From NCBI GenBank assembly GCA_003024985.2, contig PXIH01S0005050.1: DNA of 10,707 bases; one strand, 5' to 3'. The notes under the pieces were generated by a model, which saw only the letters and a list, made by a program, of their open reading frames with translations, made no database searches and was not told where the DNA came from. The DNA is from Euperipatoides rowelli. Lineage: Eukaryota; Onychophora; Udeonychophora; Euonychophora; Peripatopsidae. The number at the start of each line of letters is the position of its first letter. Positions within the stretch are counted from its first letter, which is position 1. The position numbers were made by a program, and so were the translations under genes. Below, piece after piece: positions 1 to 8,528 of the stretch.

Positions 1-188
1 TCTCACTCAAGTGATGACTACATTCAAAACTTTAAATTATTTTTTTCTTTATAACTGTTGGATCATTTCTAAAATACAAACAACTTTGGATAATAATAAT
101 GTAGTTAGCTTATTATTTCTTAAAATTAATACAGATACCGTATATTTATTAGAAAATGTTTAGACCAAAACTTTTATAGATGTCTTTA

Positions 189-200
189 CCCCCCCCCCCC
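189..200. repeat. C12 homopolymer tract
   Basis: Twelve consecutive C residues followed by ACACA, in an otherwise AT-rich stretch. It is a simple repeat, liable to length errors in sequencing and to polymorphism. The rest of 1-217 is AT-rich sequence in which I see no gene or site. Confidence 0.9.
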
Positions 201-217
201 ACACAAACTAATAATTT

Positions 218-420
218 CCATTAGAATAGCTAAAGCAAAATAAAGAAATCATCTTATGCTTTCGATGCAGAGTAAAGGTTTTTTTATCTAACCAAAATTG
301 ATCAAAAAAACCTTTACATGACTCAATTGTAAATGAAGAAAATTTGAAACTATTACTTGAATATACTCTACATTGAAAGCATAAGATGATTTCTTTATTT
401 TGCTTTAGCTATTCTAATGG
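218..420. mobile_element. Nested foldback element, MITE-like
   Basis: The outer arms are 218-274 and 364-420. They are 57 bp each and reverse complementary except at two positions in the inner part (CGATGC in the left arm against CAATGT in the reverse-complemented right arm), both of which are transitions. A second, perfect 14-bp inverted repeat sits directly inside the left arm: 272-285 (GTAAAGGTTTTTTT) pairs with 304-317. A transcript would therefore form either a long 57-bp stem with an 89-nt loop or that stem plus a smaller inner hairpin. A possible target-site duplication AACTAAT occurs at 206-212 and 432-438, a few bases outside the arms, but seven AT-rich bases can match by chance. There is no coding capacity. 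The near identity of the arms suggests a fairly recent origin. Alternatives are a local inverted duplication or a hairpin RNA precursor. Confidence 0.75.
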
Positions 421-954
421 GAATCATCATTAACTAATTCAAAATCGTATAAGAATTGCATATATTGTTTTTTGGTTAGTGCCTGATTAGAATTTTGATT
501 GGCAGTAAAACACTTTGAACTGCATTGTAGACAACCTCATAAATTTTATTTTGAACTGTTTATCAGATGAGAGAAAATAATACTTAAGTACAAAAGTTTT
601 TATAATTTTAAGAAAAAATTTAAACCTTATTAAGATTAATATCTGAATACTGTCATTTTATTTGAATAAAATGCTTTTTTTACTAGGCATGAAAGCAGTT
701 GGGAGATAATGATGGAAACCTTTTTTTTAGTTTCCAATAAAATGCTGTTACATATCACTTAAAAAAGTATGTTTCAAATATATTTCAGAAAAATAAAAAT
801 TCACTTGACTTTATAAAATATTGAATATTATATAAACAAAAATGAAGTTATTTGACAGATAAGTGTAGATTTAATTTAGATGAATATATTTTAATAAAAT
901 AGATATAAAGTTATAAGTGGACAAATAGTATATTCTGTTGAAAAAAATAAGCAA
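421..954. other. AT-rich non-coding stretch
   Basis: I see no gene, RNA gene or transposon end here. The only local structure is a small hairpin: TGGAAAC at 713-719 pairs with GTTTCCA at 730-736 across a T-rich loop. The reverse-strand open frame that begins at 1074 and runs back to 871 has no recognisable domain and overlaps the CpG-bearing repeat arm at 962-1064, so it is not called as a gene. Confidence 0.7.
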
Positions 955-961
955 ACTAAGG

Positions 962-1885
962 GCAATGCATACTGTATATATGAAATTTTTGTGAGTAATA
1001 TTTTCGTGAGTTTCGTGGCAGTCATATTTTCGGGAAAATAAAGATTCGCAAATATTAATGCTCATTAAAAGCATTCAAAGTGCTAAATCTTTAAATTTTA
1101 ATAAAGTGTACATTTAACTTTTTTTAATGGAAAAAAAAATCAATGTCATTTCTTTTCTGTTTTTAAATAGAACAGAATTTACTATAAAAGTACTGCATTT
1201 ATTAAATCAACCCTAACCAATAAGAAAAACATTTTGAAAAAAAAAAAAGTTTTACACTTAAAATTCTTCAATTTCTTTTTTTTTTATATCAGATTGAATA
1301 AAGCCTTTAATAATCAAATCTTTTTTTTTTTTTAATTTCACTTACGCTATGTACAAGTCGTTGGAGATAGAATTTTTTGGTTTTGATTTCTGAAATTTGT
1401 ATTAAATTTTGATTTTAAAATTATATGTTTATTCCTAAATGTTTTATAATATTTGTACCCTATTATGCTACCGGAAAGTCAATATTACATCAGCGGTCTC
1501 GTGTCGTAAACGTTATGTCTGGACGTCATTTTACATATAATTCTAAAAAATAACCATAAAATGGGCTATGTGCATGGTAAAAACCTACCAATATTGAAGT
1601 AGAGAGTTAGTTTTAGGAATTGAAGGCAGAGATAAACCCACAAGACCATACACATAGACACATTTTATAAAAAATTGAATTTGTCATGGCTCGTAGGTTA
1701 AAGGTAAGAGGAACTATTTAATTTTGTTTTAAGGTAAATTACAGTAAACAAAATGACTGTATTAAAGAGCTTTTTAGCATAATTTTTTAAATCTCGAACG
1801 CGAATTAAAAAATTTGCGAATGTGTTAGATAGTAAAAACACTAAAATAACCGTAAAAAAAACCCATATATACAGTATATTATTGC
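962..1885. mobile_element. Candidate old DNA transposon with diverged inverted ends
   Basis: The left arm (962 to about 1064) and right arm (about 1795 to 1885) are homologous in opposite orientation. Both start GCAAT, then two or three bases, then a perfectly inverted 14-mer ATACTGTATATATG (969-982 and 1864-1877). They continue T-rich with TTTTCGTG or TTTTAGTG, and share a second perfect inverted block ATTCGCAAAT (1044-1053 and 1812-1821). The interior (1065-1794) has no convincing reading frame but is unusually CpG-bearing around 1340-1520 (for example TACCGG, GTCGTAAACG, GACGTC). About 18 of the window's roughly 70 CpGs fall in this 924-bp interval. GCAAACTA at 951-958 and GCAAACAA at 1884-1891 could be an 8-bp flanking duplication, but the right copy overlaps the apparent end, so the exact boundary and superfamily are unresolved. 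TACTGTA at both ends would also suit a TA-inserting Tc1/mariner-type element. Confidence 0.5.
1321..1333. repeat. T13 homopolymer
   Basis: A run of thirteen T residues inside the candidate transposon at 962-1885. An A12 run also lies at 1237-1248. Both are simple low-complexity tracts with no assignable function. Confidence 0.9.
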
Positions 1886-1891
1886 AAACAA

Positions 1892-2149
1892 ATCTTTTCT
1901 TGGTCAGTTGATTTTAAAGTAATTATGGCCCTCAAGATTTTGGACGTTAGCCCGCCTGATTTTATACTCCTCTAAGTTATATACTGTAGATGTATAAAAA
2001 AGATGCACTTGTTTTGTATGGAAACATGAATAGTGATATTTTTTTAATTGGAAAAACAAAATATTTGTTTAGACTGGAGGTGTACTGTAACCATGTAGTA
2101 ATTTGTCTTCAANACCAATAGTTATTAACAAAAAGAGTGCTCCTAACAG
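1892..2149. other. AT-rich non-coding spacer with an ambiguous base
   Basis: This is unique-looking AT-rich sequence between two candidate transposons. It contains two TACTGTA heptamers (1982-1988 and 2083-2089) and the only undetermined base of the window (N at 2113). No gene or RNA is recognisable. Confidence 0.7.
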
Positions 2150-2157
2150 CTCATCAT
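2150..2157. repeat. Left 8-bp target-site duplication (hAT type)
   Basis: CTCATCAT lies immediately before the CAGGGC end of the element at 2158-2921 and matches CTCATCAC (2922-2929) at seven of eight positions. Eight-base duplications are characteristic of hAT-superfamily insertion. Confidence 0.6.
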
Positions 2158-2921
2158 CAGGGCTGCTGAGAGGGAGGGGCAAAGGGGGTAAAATGCCCAG
2201 GGACCCATAAACTTTCAGAGCCTGTGTCTTGGGGTGTGTATATTTTTACTAGGTAATGATTTTATTTTATAAATTGATACTGCACCTGTGCAATAATTTT
2301 GTTTATAAAATGGATAGATAATATGAGGAGAGTTATTAAAATGCAACTTGTCCATAATGTTTTATTTTTCAGGAAACACCAAAAACACAGTAAACTACTC
2401 TGTAACTTGATGATATACAAAAAACAATATTCATAATTAAAATAAACCATGATTTTTTTTTTTTTTAGTTTAAAAAAATTTAATGCTAGATAACTGTTTG
2501 AAATGCTCTTAAGAATATGTTTCCAGCCTTAACTCAATTTTGGTTCTTGGTGGACATGTTGCATTTTGATTCAACACTCATATACTGTAGTAGGCGGCTT
2601 TAAACAATAACAGTTTTTTATTCATAAGAATAGTTATTTTTTTATCAACGTACTCATAGAAGGACTTCTGGCCTGTGGCCTTACTATATTATTGTTATTA
2701 TTTACTTTATCTGTCATTATATAATCACTAAGTTCAATGCCTGAGAAAATAAATAGTACTTTCCCAGGGTTGTTTTTTTTTTATAGTTTTAACTTTAATA
2801 CTACCGGTACCTAAATTAGTCTCAAACAAATAGAAAAAAGTGAACCTTCTACATATTAAAGAGGAGAGGGGCCCGGCTACTGTAATTGCCCATGGACTTG
2901 TAAAGCCTCTTGGCGGGCCTG
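2158..2921. mobile_element. Non-autonomous hAT-like DNA transposon, 764 bp
   Basis: The left end reads CAGGGCTGCTGAGAGG (from 2158) and the reverse complement of the right end reads CAGGCCCGCCAAGAGG (from 2921), which agree at 12 of 16 positions. The element is flanked by a near-perfect 8-bp duplication (CTCATCAT / CTCATCAC). C-A...T-G termini, short inverted ends and 8-bp duplications together are the hAT signature. The subterminal G-rich blocks are also related to each other: GGGGTAAAATGCCCAGGGAC near 2185-2204 and TGTAATTGCCCATGGAC near 2881-2897 share the AATGCCCANGGAC or ATTGCCCATGGAC core. The interior is AT-rich, with a T14 run at 2453-2466, and encodes no transposase. The reverse-strand frame at 2262-2450 has no domain and is taken as chance. 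It is presumably a MITE mobilised in trans by a full-length relative elsewhere. End divergence suggests an old insertion. Confidence 0.65.
2453..2466. repeat. T14 homopolymer
   Basis: Fourteen consecutive T residues inside the hAT-like element. It is a simple repeat. Confidence 0.9.
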
Positions 2922-2929
2922 CTCATCAC
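2922..2929. repeat. Right 8-bp target-site duplication (hAT type)
   Basis: CTCATCAC follows the GGGCCTG end of the element at 2158-2921 and differs from the left copy only at the last base. Confidence 0.6.
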
Positions 2930-3280
2930 TTTTAGTGCTAATTAATGAAAATAATTTTGAAACAATTTTTTGGATAGAAATAGCAAGGATTCTGGTTATA
3001 AATGTGCTTATTTTCTTTAGGGGGTAGTTTATATGCTAGTTAATAAAATACCCGATATCAAAGCATCTAATAAACTAAAGAATATGATATACTTAATTAT
3101 TTCTCTTCAGACAAATAATTCATGTCTCTCTACCTTCATGTACAGTTCAGTATTTGAAAATAAAAGTTAATTAAGAACAGTAATGGAATTTATTCCAGAT
3201 TTTACATAATTTGACCGCTTTTCTAAAAAATTATACACTACAACATTTAAACTAATTTCTAATCATGCTATCATTTACTG
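2930..3280. other. AT-rich non-coding spacer
   Basis: This sequence between the two hAT-like elements contains no recognisable gene, RNA or repeat end. Composition is strongly A/T with few CpGs. Confidence 0.7.
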
Positions 3281-3554
3281 CAGTATTTCTCAACCGGTTG
3301 GTCGTGATCCCTGATTGGTCAAAAGACATTGTGTGAGAGGGGGGCACCGGGGGTTTTAATAATATTTTTTATGAAAAAATTTGATAGTGAAGTTATAGTT
3401 TTAAAATTTGTCTTATTAAGAATCAAACTTGGCCATAATTAAAATAATTAAAAATATAACACTATCAAATGCTGTACAATGTACATGTAAGGCTACAAGA
3501 AATAAACAAACAACAATGAAGGTGGGTCGTCCTTCCAAAGGCTGACAATCACTG
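3281..3554. mobile_element. Short hAT-like MITE, about 274 bp
   Basis: The left end reads CAGTATTTCTCAACC followed by GGTTGGTCGTGATCC, which resembles the CAGTGNTTCTCAACC...GTCGTGACCC ends typical of vertebrate Charlie-like and other animal hAT elements. The reverse complement of the right end reads CAGTGATTGTCAGCC and then a GGACGACCC block, so the two 15-bp ends agree at about 11 positions. Inside lies a hairpin: ATTTGATAGTG (3379-3389) pairs perfectly with 3460-3470, and a further AT stretch pairs with a short gap. The 8 bases either side (ATTTACTG and GTTGTAGT) do not match, so the target duplication has decayed or the ends are mis-set. There is no coding capacity. I am fairly sure it is a hAT-derived fragment and less sure of the exact right boundary. 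Confidence 0.6.
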
Positions 3555-3642
3555 GTTGTAGTTGAAGCATCAAATTAATTTCCTAGGTATTTAAAATTTA
3601 AGGAGGAAAGAAACTTTGTCTGTTTCTGTATAATAATAAATA

Positions 3643-3678
3643 ATACTGTTGGCTTAATTATAATTAAGCCAACAGTAT
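3643..3678. repeat. Perfect 36-bp palindrome without spacer
   Basis: ATACTGTTGGCTTAATTA is followed directly by its exact reverse complement, giving 18-bp arms and no loop. Flanking bases (A at 3642, C at 3679) do not pair, so the symmetry stops sharply. Nothing links it to a gene. Possible origins are two fused transposon ends, a templated inverted duplication during repair, or a dimeric protein-binding site. Exact symmetry with no decay suggests that it is young or maintained. Confidence 0.9.
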
Positions 3679-4627
3679 CAAGAGCATATAACATTTTATA
3701 TATGGCACTATTTAAAATATACCATTATAATCATGATTTTCAAGTTTAAAAAAAATGTTTTTAATGTTGCACTGAGACCCAAAACAAATCCAAGAAATCA
3801 TGTATGTGTTAAACACCAACTATTTATTATTATTTCAAAAAACAAATTTCACTTTCTGTATACCAATACCCATCTATTACTATATAATAAAATATTTGTA
3901 ACTCTCATGCCCTTTTTAGTTAAAAATATACAACTTGATCAAAAATCAATCTGGTTTATAAAAATAAAAAAAAAATCTACCATTTCCATTGTAAACAAAA
4001 ATTGAGCATGTCTCCGACATGTAATTTGGTAATTAAAAAAAAAACATTTTTTTAAATGGACTTTCTGTAAACTATTTAACAAGTTATTTTTATATATATA
4101 TATTTTTTTTTCACTGTAACGAATTCCCTTATTAATTAATTTCTATTTACTAATGAAATGGTTAATAATTTCACTCCATTTCTGTTAAATGATCTATACA
4201 GTATAAACATTATTAAATGATGTTGATATTTATGATTTATAAACAATCTGTTCATTCTATTGTCTTCAAATATTTTAGAAAATGTAACACAACAACGATT
4301 CAAGTTTTCAATTTTAAATCAATGTTCTGTATTTTCTTTAAATTGTTTTCAGGAATTTTATTATGGAAAAAAAATGTATTACCGTAACCTATTTTCTGTA
4401 CTGATGCAGTTAAATCTTATTTTATACTTTTAGTGTGATTTTTCCTTTTATTATTACCTGATTTGGGTTCATAAAACTATTAGACTATAGTAATTTTAGG
4501 CTGCATATATATAAAATATAACAAAACAAGGACTTTATTTATCAGTATTTTTTTAATTATTCCATGTTTAATATGGGTAATTAGAAATCAGTTTAGATTT
4601 GATTATTTTAATGTGTTTAGAAAAAAA
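3679..4627. other. AT-rich non-coding stretch
   Basis: This stretch contains a (TA)6 run at 4091-4102, many A and T runs and one TACAGTA (4197-4203). The forward open frame at 3733-4005 (90 codons) would give a Lys/Asn/Ile/Phe-rich product with no domain, exactly what AT-rich random sequence produces, so it is not called. No RNA gene or transposon end is recognised. Confidence 0.7.
4091..4102. repeat. (TA)6 simple repeat
   Basis: Six TA units followed by a T run. It is a short microsatellite-like tract. Confidence 0.85.
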
Positions 4628-4659
4628 AATGTCACAGAAAAAAAAATGATTCTGGTCAG
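4628..4659. repeat. Left arm of a distant imperfect inverted repeat
   Basis: The arm begins AATGTCACAG, continues as an A-rich middle and ends GATTCTGGTCAG. Its reverse complement recurs at 5757-5790, with perfect 12-bp (GATTCTGGTCAG) and 9-bp (AATGTCACA) blocks separated by A-rich segments that differ by two bases in length. The arms could be the remains of terminal repeats of a lost element, but similarity fades on both sides and no target duplication is visible. Confidence 0.5.
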
Positions 4660-5756
4660 TTTTTACTCCATTTTCTTCATCCACTAAAACAAAAAAATGG
4701 GCATATCAGCCTTTTTTTTTAATATGAGAAAAAATGGATAATATAATTAATGAATCTATATTATGGTGGTTAGAAAAGGACACTATATAATGTATGTACC
4801 TGTTAAAATTTAAGCAATATTTAAGTTTGGCTACAATATTTAAATTATTAAAAAACTTAGTTTTGAATTATCATAATGATTTTAGGACTGTTGTATCTTA
4901 TAAAACACTTAATTTCATTGTTGCTCTTTTTATTCATATACTGTACATCATCTAGTCTAGCTATTGTCACATGGGGGTTGCAGCCCTATTGGAAAATGGC
5001 TGCCATCACATTACAATAAGCATGTTATAAATATTTATTTTAAATGATGTCATTTCCCACTTATTGACAAGTTTATTAAGATTACAATCTTTATAAATGT
5101 CTTTAGAAAATATTAAACTCTTGGTTATAATTATTCATATTTAAACAAAGCTGATATTCCCTTTTTAACATGATTTGTGGCTAGTATGGCGGAGTTAGCG
5201 ATTCTTTTTTCATGGTTGAATTATTTTTGTAATAATTTATTGTCCAAAAAATCCTTAAATTTGTTTAAATAACTTTTTTTTAATGTTAATGATTAAGAAG
5301 AATATATTAAATTATAAATTGGTAATTTTACTCACATTGAAAATTTAAAATGAAAACATAATTTTATTATTTTGTATATGTGTCATAGTTAATTTTTCTG
5401 TGGTGGAGGGAATTAGGAGATAAATGTTTAAAATAACACCGTGGTAATATTAAAACTTAACCTAAAGTGAAAACACCCTATTATTCATCATTTACACTAT
5501 GCAGTATGTATTATTACAAATTTACTGTCAGAAAATAAAAAAGAAATGCATATTGGATTGCAAAAAAAAAGTTCTGGTAAAAGTTTAGTTGCCTAAAATC
5601 TATTGATAATGAAATCTTATTTACAATATTTTTTATAGATAATTCATATTGTTTTCTTCTATGTAATATAGTGAATTGCTCTATAATACTGTAATAAGAT
5701 ACTTCTCTATTTTAAAAAATAAAATCCACCTGCCATCATTGAATCTTAAAGTTTAC
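4660..5756. other. AT-rich interior between inverted arms
   Basis: I see no gene. A slightly less AT-rich patch at about 4960-5070 contains a small stem, GCAGCC (4981-4986) with GGCTGC (4999-5004), around a CCAAT-like ATTGG. TACTGTA occurs at 4939-4945 and 5687-5693. If 4628-5790 was once a transposon, nothing of its coding sequence is recognisable. Confidence 0.6.
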
Positions 5757-5790
5757 CTGACCAGAATCTCTATTTTTCTTTTGTGACATT
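5757..5790. repeat. Right arm of a distant imperfect inverted repeat
   Basis: CTGACCAGAATC at the inner edge and TGTGACATT at the outer edge are the reverse complements of the blocks at 4648-4659 and 4628-4636. The span from arm to arm is 1163 bp. Confidence 0.5.
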
Positions 5791-6985
5791 ATTCAATATT
5801 TTGTTTAAAATTTGAAATAAATTATTAATTTTATATTGCAGTAAAAACATCAATTACTGTCAGTTGAAGTTTACTGCAGAATTGTCTTTTGTTCGATAAA
5901 TTTTATATATTTTAAGATCTTTATTTACCTTGAATGTTCGCATCTTTTATTATTTTCCTCAAGTCTTGGTTGGATGCAATGTTAGTTCAGTTCTATGTGT
6001 ACAGGCTGTTTATGGCATTTAAGTCGGTGCAACACTGATATGTTTTGGTTTTTCTCATATTGAAGGCATTAGCTGGTCTTAATAAGATGGGATAACTTTG
6101 TACAGATTGTTTATGGAAAAGCTTCTGTCATTTCATCAAACCAAAAGGAATCAGCAAAGCATTGTGGCAGCTTATCATTTTTTTTTTTCGACATCCAAAA
6201 GATTTATTCTATCTTTCAGTATTAAATGAAATATACAATTTATGTAATTATAACTTTTTACAGATATTCCTTGATTTAATGTATTTGTTATTAATAAACA
6301 GAAGTGAATACCATAACAGGTTCCCCTGTCTTATTAAAATAATTGTATCTGTAACTTTTCCTTTTCACGATTGTTGAGACGTTCACAATCTTCTTTTAAA
6401 ATATGAAGCCATTGTTTTTGTCATTACTTCCAATAAATAAATAGAAAAAAAACAAACATTGGATTTATAGATTGTGTTGATTTTAAAATGAAATAGTAAA
6501 ATGCTGATGGTAAAAACTTTTATAGTGAAATAAGTTAATACTGGCAGCAAGATATTATAATTTATTGGAATAAAATAACAGAGATGGGCAACTTATCTGA
6601 GCTGAGAGTTGGACTATAAATTTTTTAGTGATCCAAACTGATATTTTAATGACTGGGGAAGTTAAGGATAAATTTTGATTTAATAAAAAAAGGTTAATTC
6701 AGACATTTATGATTTATCAATTGAATAATTATACTGTTATAATAGTATCTTAAGTGCTCTTTCCTATTCTATTGGTTGGTTATATCATTCAAATACAATA
6801 ATATCCATATTATGTTTTTGACTAATAGACCAAAATCACAGAAGAGCATTATCAAAGATCTACTTCAGTGTATAGGAAAAACAGGCAGTTTTGCAATTAC
6901 TTAATGTTAGATGATTTTAGGAAGTTGGAGGAGGAGAATCAAATGATTAAACTAAGATATTATTCAATTACAAACTTTATATTGA
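5791..6985. other. AT-rich non-coding stretch
   Basis: No gene is recognised. The part from about 5930 to 6180 is less AT-rich and T/G-rich on the plus strand, with repeated TGT words, and AATAAA hexamers occur downstream (for example near 6433). This could suit a 3' untranslated region, but AATAAA is frequent by chance at this composition. The forward open frame at 6162-6377 begins across a T run, has no domain and is not called. Confidence 0.6.
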
Positions 6986-7560
6986 TCAAGTGTAGTTAAC
7001 AGCCATTCATATGCTTATATTTGCTTTCCAAGTTATATGTTGACTGTGCATGGTAACTATTTTTAAAGGCAGGCAAAATGAAATATTTTATAAATGTGTG
7101 GGCTCGGTTATAAATCTTAATGGATGAAGCGAGCCATTCTGCTGTCAATTTCTTTTTTTTTAATAAAGTGGACATTACACCTTAGAATATACTTTTAGCA
7201 TAGCTGGCATTGTTTTCAAAAAATATTTTTCCTGCCAAACAAATAATATTGGCAAGTTTATTTTTATGTTAGTATTTAAGACAGCATAAAGTAATTTCAC
7301 AATGGTATTTGTAGGCTACATAGATAAAATAAAACTATGTCAAAATTATTTCAAAATCACCTAATGTATTTTAAATTAACCACATTTGATGACATAATCA
7401 GCAAATGAAACACTAGAAAATGTTGGCATACTGTATATGTAGTGCTTGGTACACCATTTAGCCGCTATGATCATCTGCATGACATTACTGAGAAGAGCCT
7501 TAATTTCGTCCGCTTGAAAACTCTTAGCAGATATAATAATTATTTCCTTTGATAATTAAA
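6986..7560. other. Less AT-rich patch, possible conserved non-coding element
   Basis: Two sub-blocks, about 7000-7160 and 7440-7520, have more mixed composition than their surroundings and several homeodomain- or bHLH-like words: TTAATGGATG, GCTGTCAA, CATATG and CATCTG. A GC-rich 6-bp stem, GGCTCG (7101-7106) with CGAGCC (7130-7135), lies in the first block. Neither block is coding in any frame. The regulatory reading is an impression from composition and motifs, with no alignment behind it. Confidence 0.25.
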
Positions 7561-8386
7561 AAAAAATTAGGTTAAATGCAAATATAGTGTTGATTTAATA
7601 TATTATCAACTGGAATCCATTTCAGACAATGATTTAAAAAATATTTTAGAAAAATTATATAGGCTACTATAGTTTTAACTATTTTAAGGAACTAAAAGTG
7701 TGGGTCTTAAATAATGATATTGTAGGCTGACTTGGTTTTGCCAATATTTTCTACAGTGTAAGTTTACTGTATATAACTGGCAAATGACAGCCAATTTTTA
7801 AGAAACTTTGTAGGAAGTATGGTCTCTTAGTTGAGGATAGATGGTGTATAGGGATAGATTGAATGATCCTTTTCTCCAATTGGATAAAGTGATTTGGATC
7901 AAACTGTAAGGAATATCCATATATGGATTACTTGTCTTACAAGTTAAGAAGTAACAATTCTGTGAGAATAGATTATAATTTTGTAGAGTAGCATACATCA
8001 GAGCCTTGATTTTGTTGAATGGTTTTGTCATTGAGACAATTGTTAATAAAGCCTATTTTTCCTTTTGAGTAATAGCTTTAGTAAATTTAACCCCTAAGAA
8101 AAAAAAACTCACTGCTAAATCATATTAAATACTGAACATGTTAAAAAGAAAATACTAAGAAACATGTTTATTTTTCAATTTAATATTCTATTTATTCATT
8201 AGCTATGAAATTTTTATTTTATTTTGATTTTTAAAATGTTTTGCCAGTTGTTTTTAATCGACTTCTAATTTATAATTTTGGCCTCAATTTGCCTTCTTTC
8301 CTAAAATGAAATGAAATTTTTCTCTTTATTGTTTTATGTAAAAATGACTTGGTAAAGGAAAAGTTAAAAAAAAAAACATTTCTTTT
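7561..8386. other. AT-rich non-coding stretch
   Basis: No gene is supported. The segment 7798-8040 is a little richer in G+C and carries a 77-codon reverse-strand open frame (7798-8031) without a known domain. Forward frames over the same segment are also long but broken by stops, so a decayed coding fragment of a retroelement is conceivable and unproven. Confidence 0.55.
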
Positions 8387-8420
8387 ATACAGTATTTTTT
8401 TTAAAAAAAAGATACTGTAT
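8387..8420. repeat. AT-rich hairpin with TACAGTA/TACTGTA arms
   Basis: ATACAGTA plus eight T residues is followed directly by eight A residues and GATACTGTAT, so the arms pair along their length with a one- or two-base bulge. Both tips carry the heptamer that is over-represented in this window. It may be the remnant of a very short inverted-repeat element. Confidence 0.75.
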
Positions 8421-8475
8421 TTAGTACAGGAACATATTTTACATTCAATGTATTCCTATGAAAATTTAATACTTG

Positions 8476-8515
8476 ATTTGAGTTGCATATTTTAAGACCA
8501 AACTACAACTCAAAT
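8476..8515. repeat. Inverted repeat, 10-bp arms
   Basis: ATTTGAGTTG (8476-8485) pairs perfectly with CAACTCAAAT (8506-8515) across a 20-nt loop. It is directly followed by an unusually GC-rich word, AGGCGCCCGGTG (8517-8528), which suggests a fragment of a mobile element, but I cannot assign a family. Confidence 0.6.
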
Positions 8516-8528
8516 AGAGGCGCCCGGT

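Noticed and set aside
2113-2113. N as a sign of a scaffold gap
   Set aside because: A single ambiguous base is a base-calling ambiguity, not a gap of unknown length.
3733-4005. 90-codon forward open frame
   Set aside because: The product is Lys/Asn/Ile/Phe-rich with no domain. This is what AT-rich random DNA yields, and there is no splice or promoter context.
6425-6445. AATAAA polyadenylation signals, suggesting a 3' untranslated region
   Set aside because: AATAAA occurs throughout the window, as expected from composition, and no upstream coding end was found.
7312-7666. TAGGCTA word (7312, 7660, also 10324) as a clade marker
   Set aside because: Three copies against about one expected is too weak to conclude anything about the host.
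7798-8031. 77-codon reverse-strand open frame, possible decayed retroelement coding fragment
   Set aside because: I could not match any reverse transcriptase, endonuclease or other motif on either strand. Only slightly higher G+C supports it.
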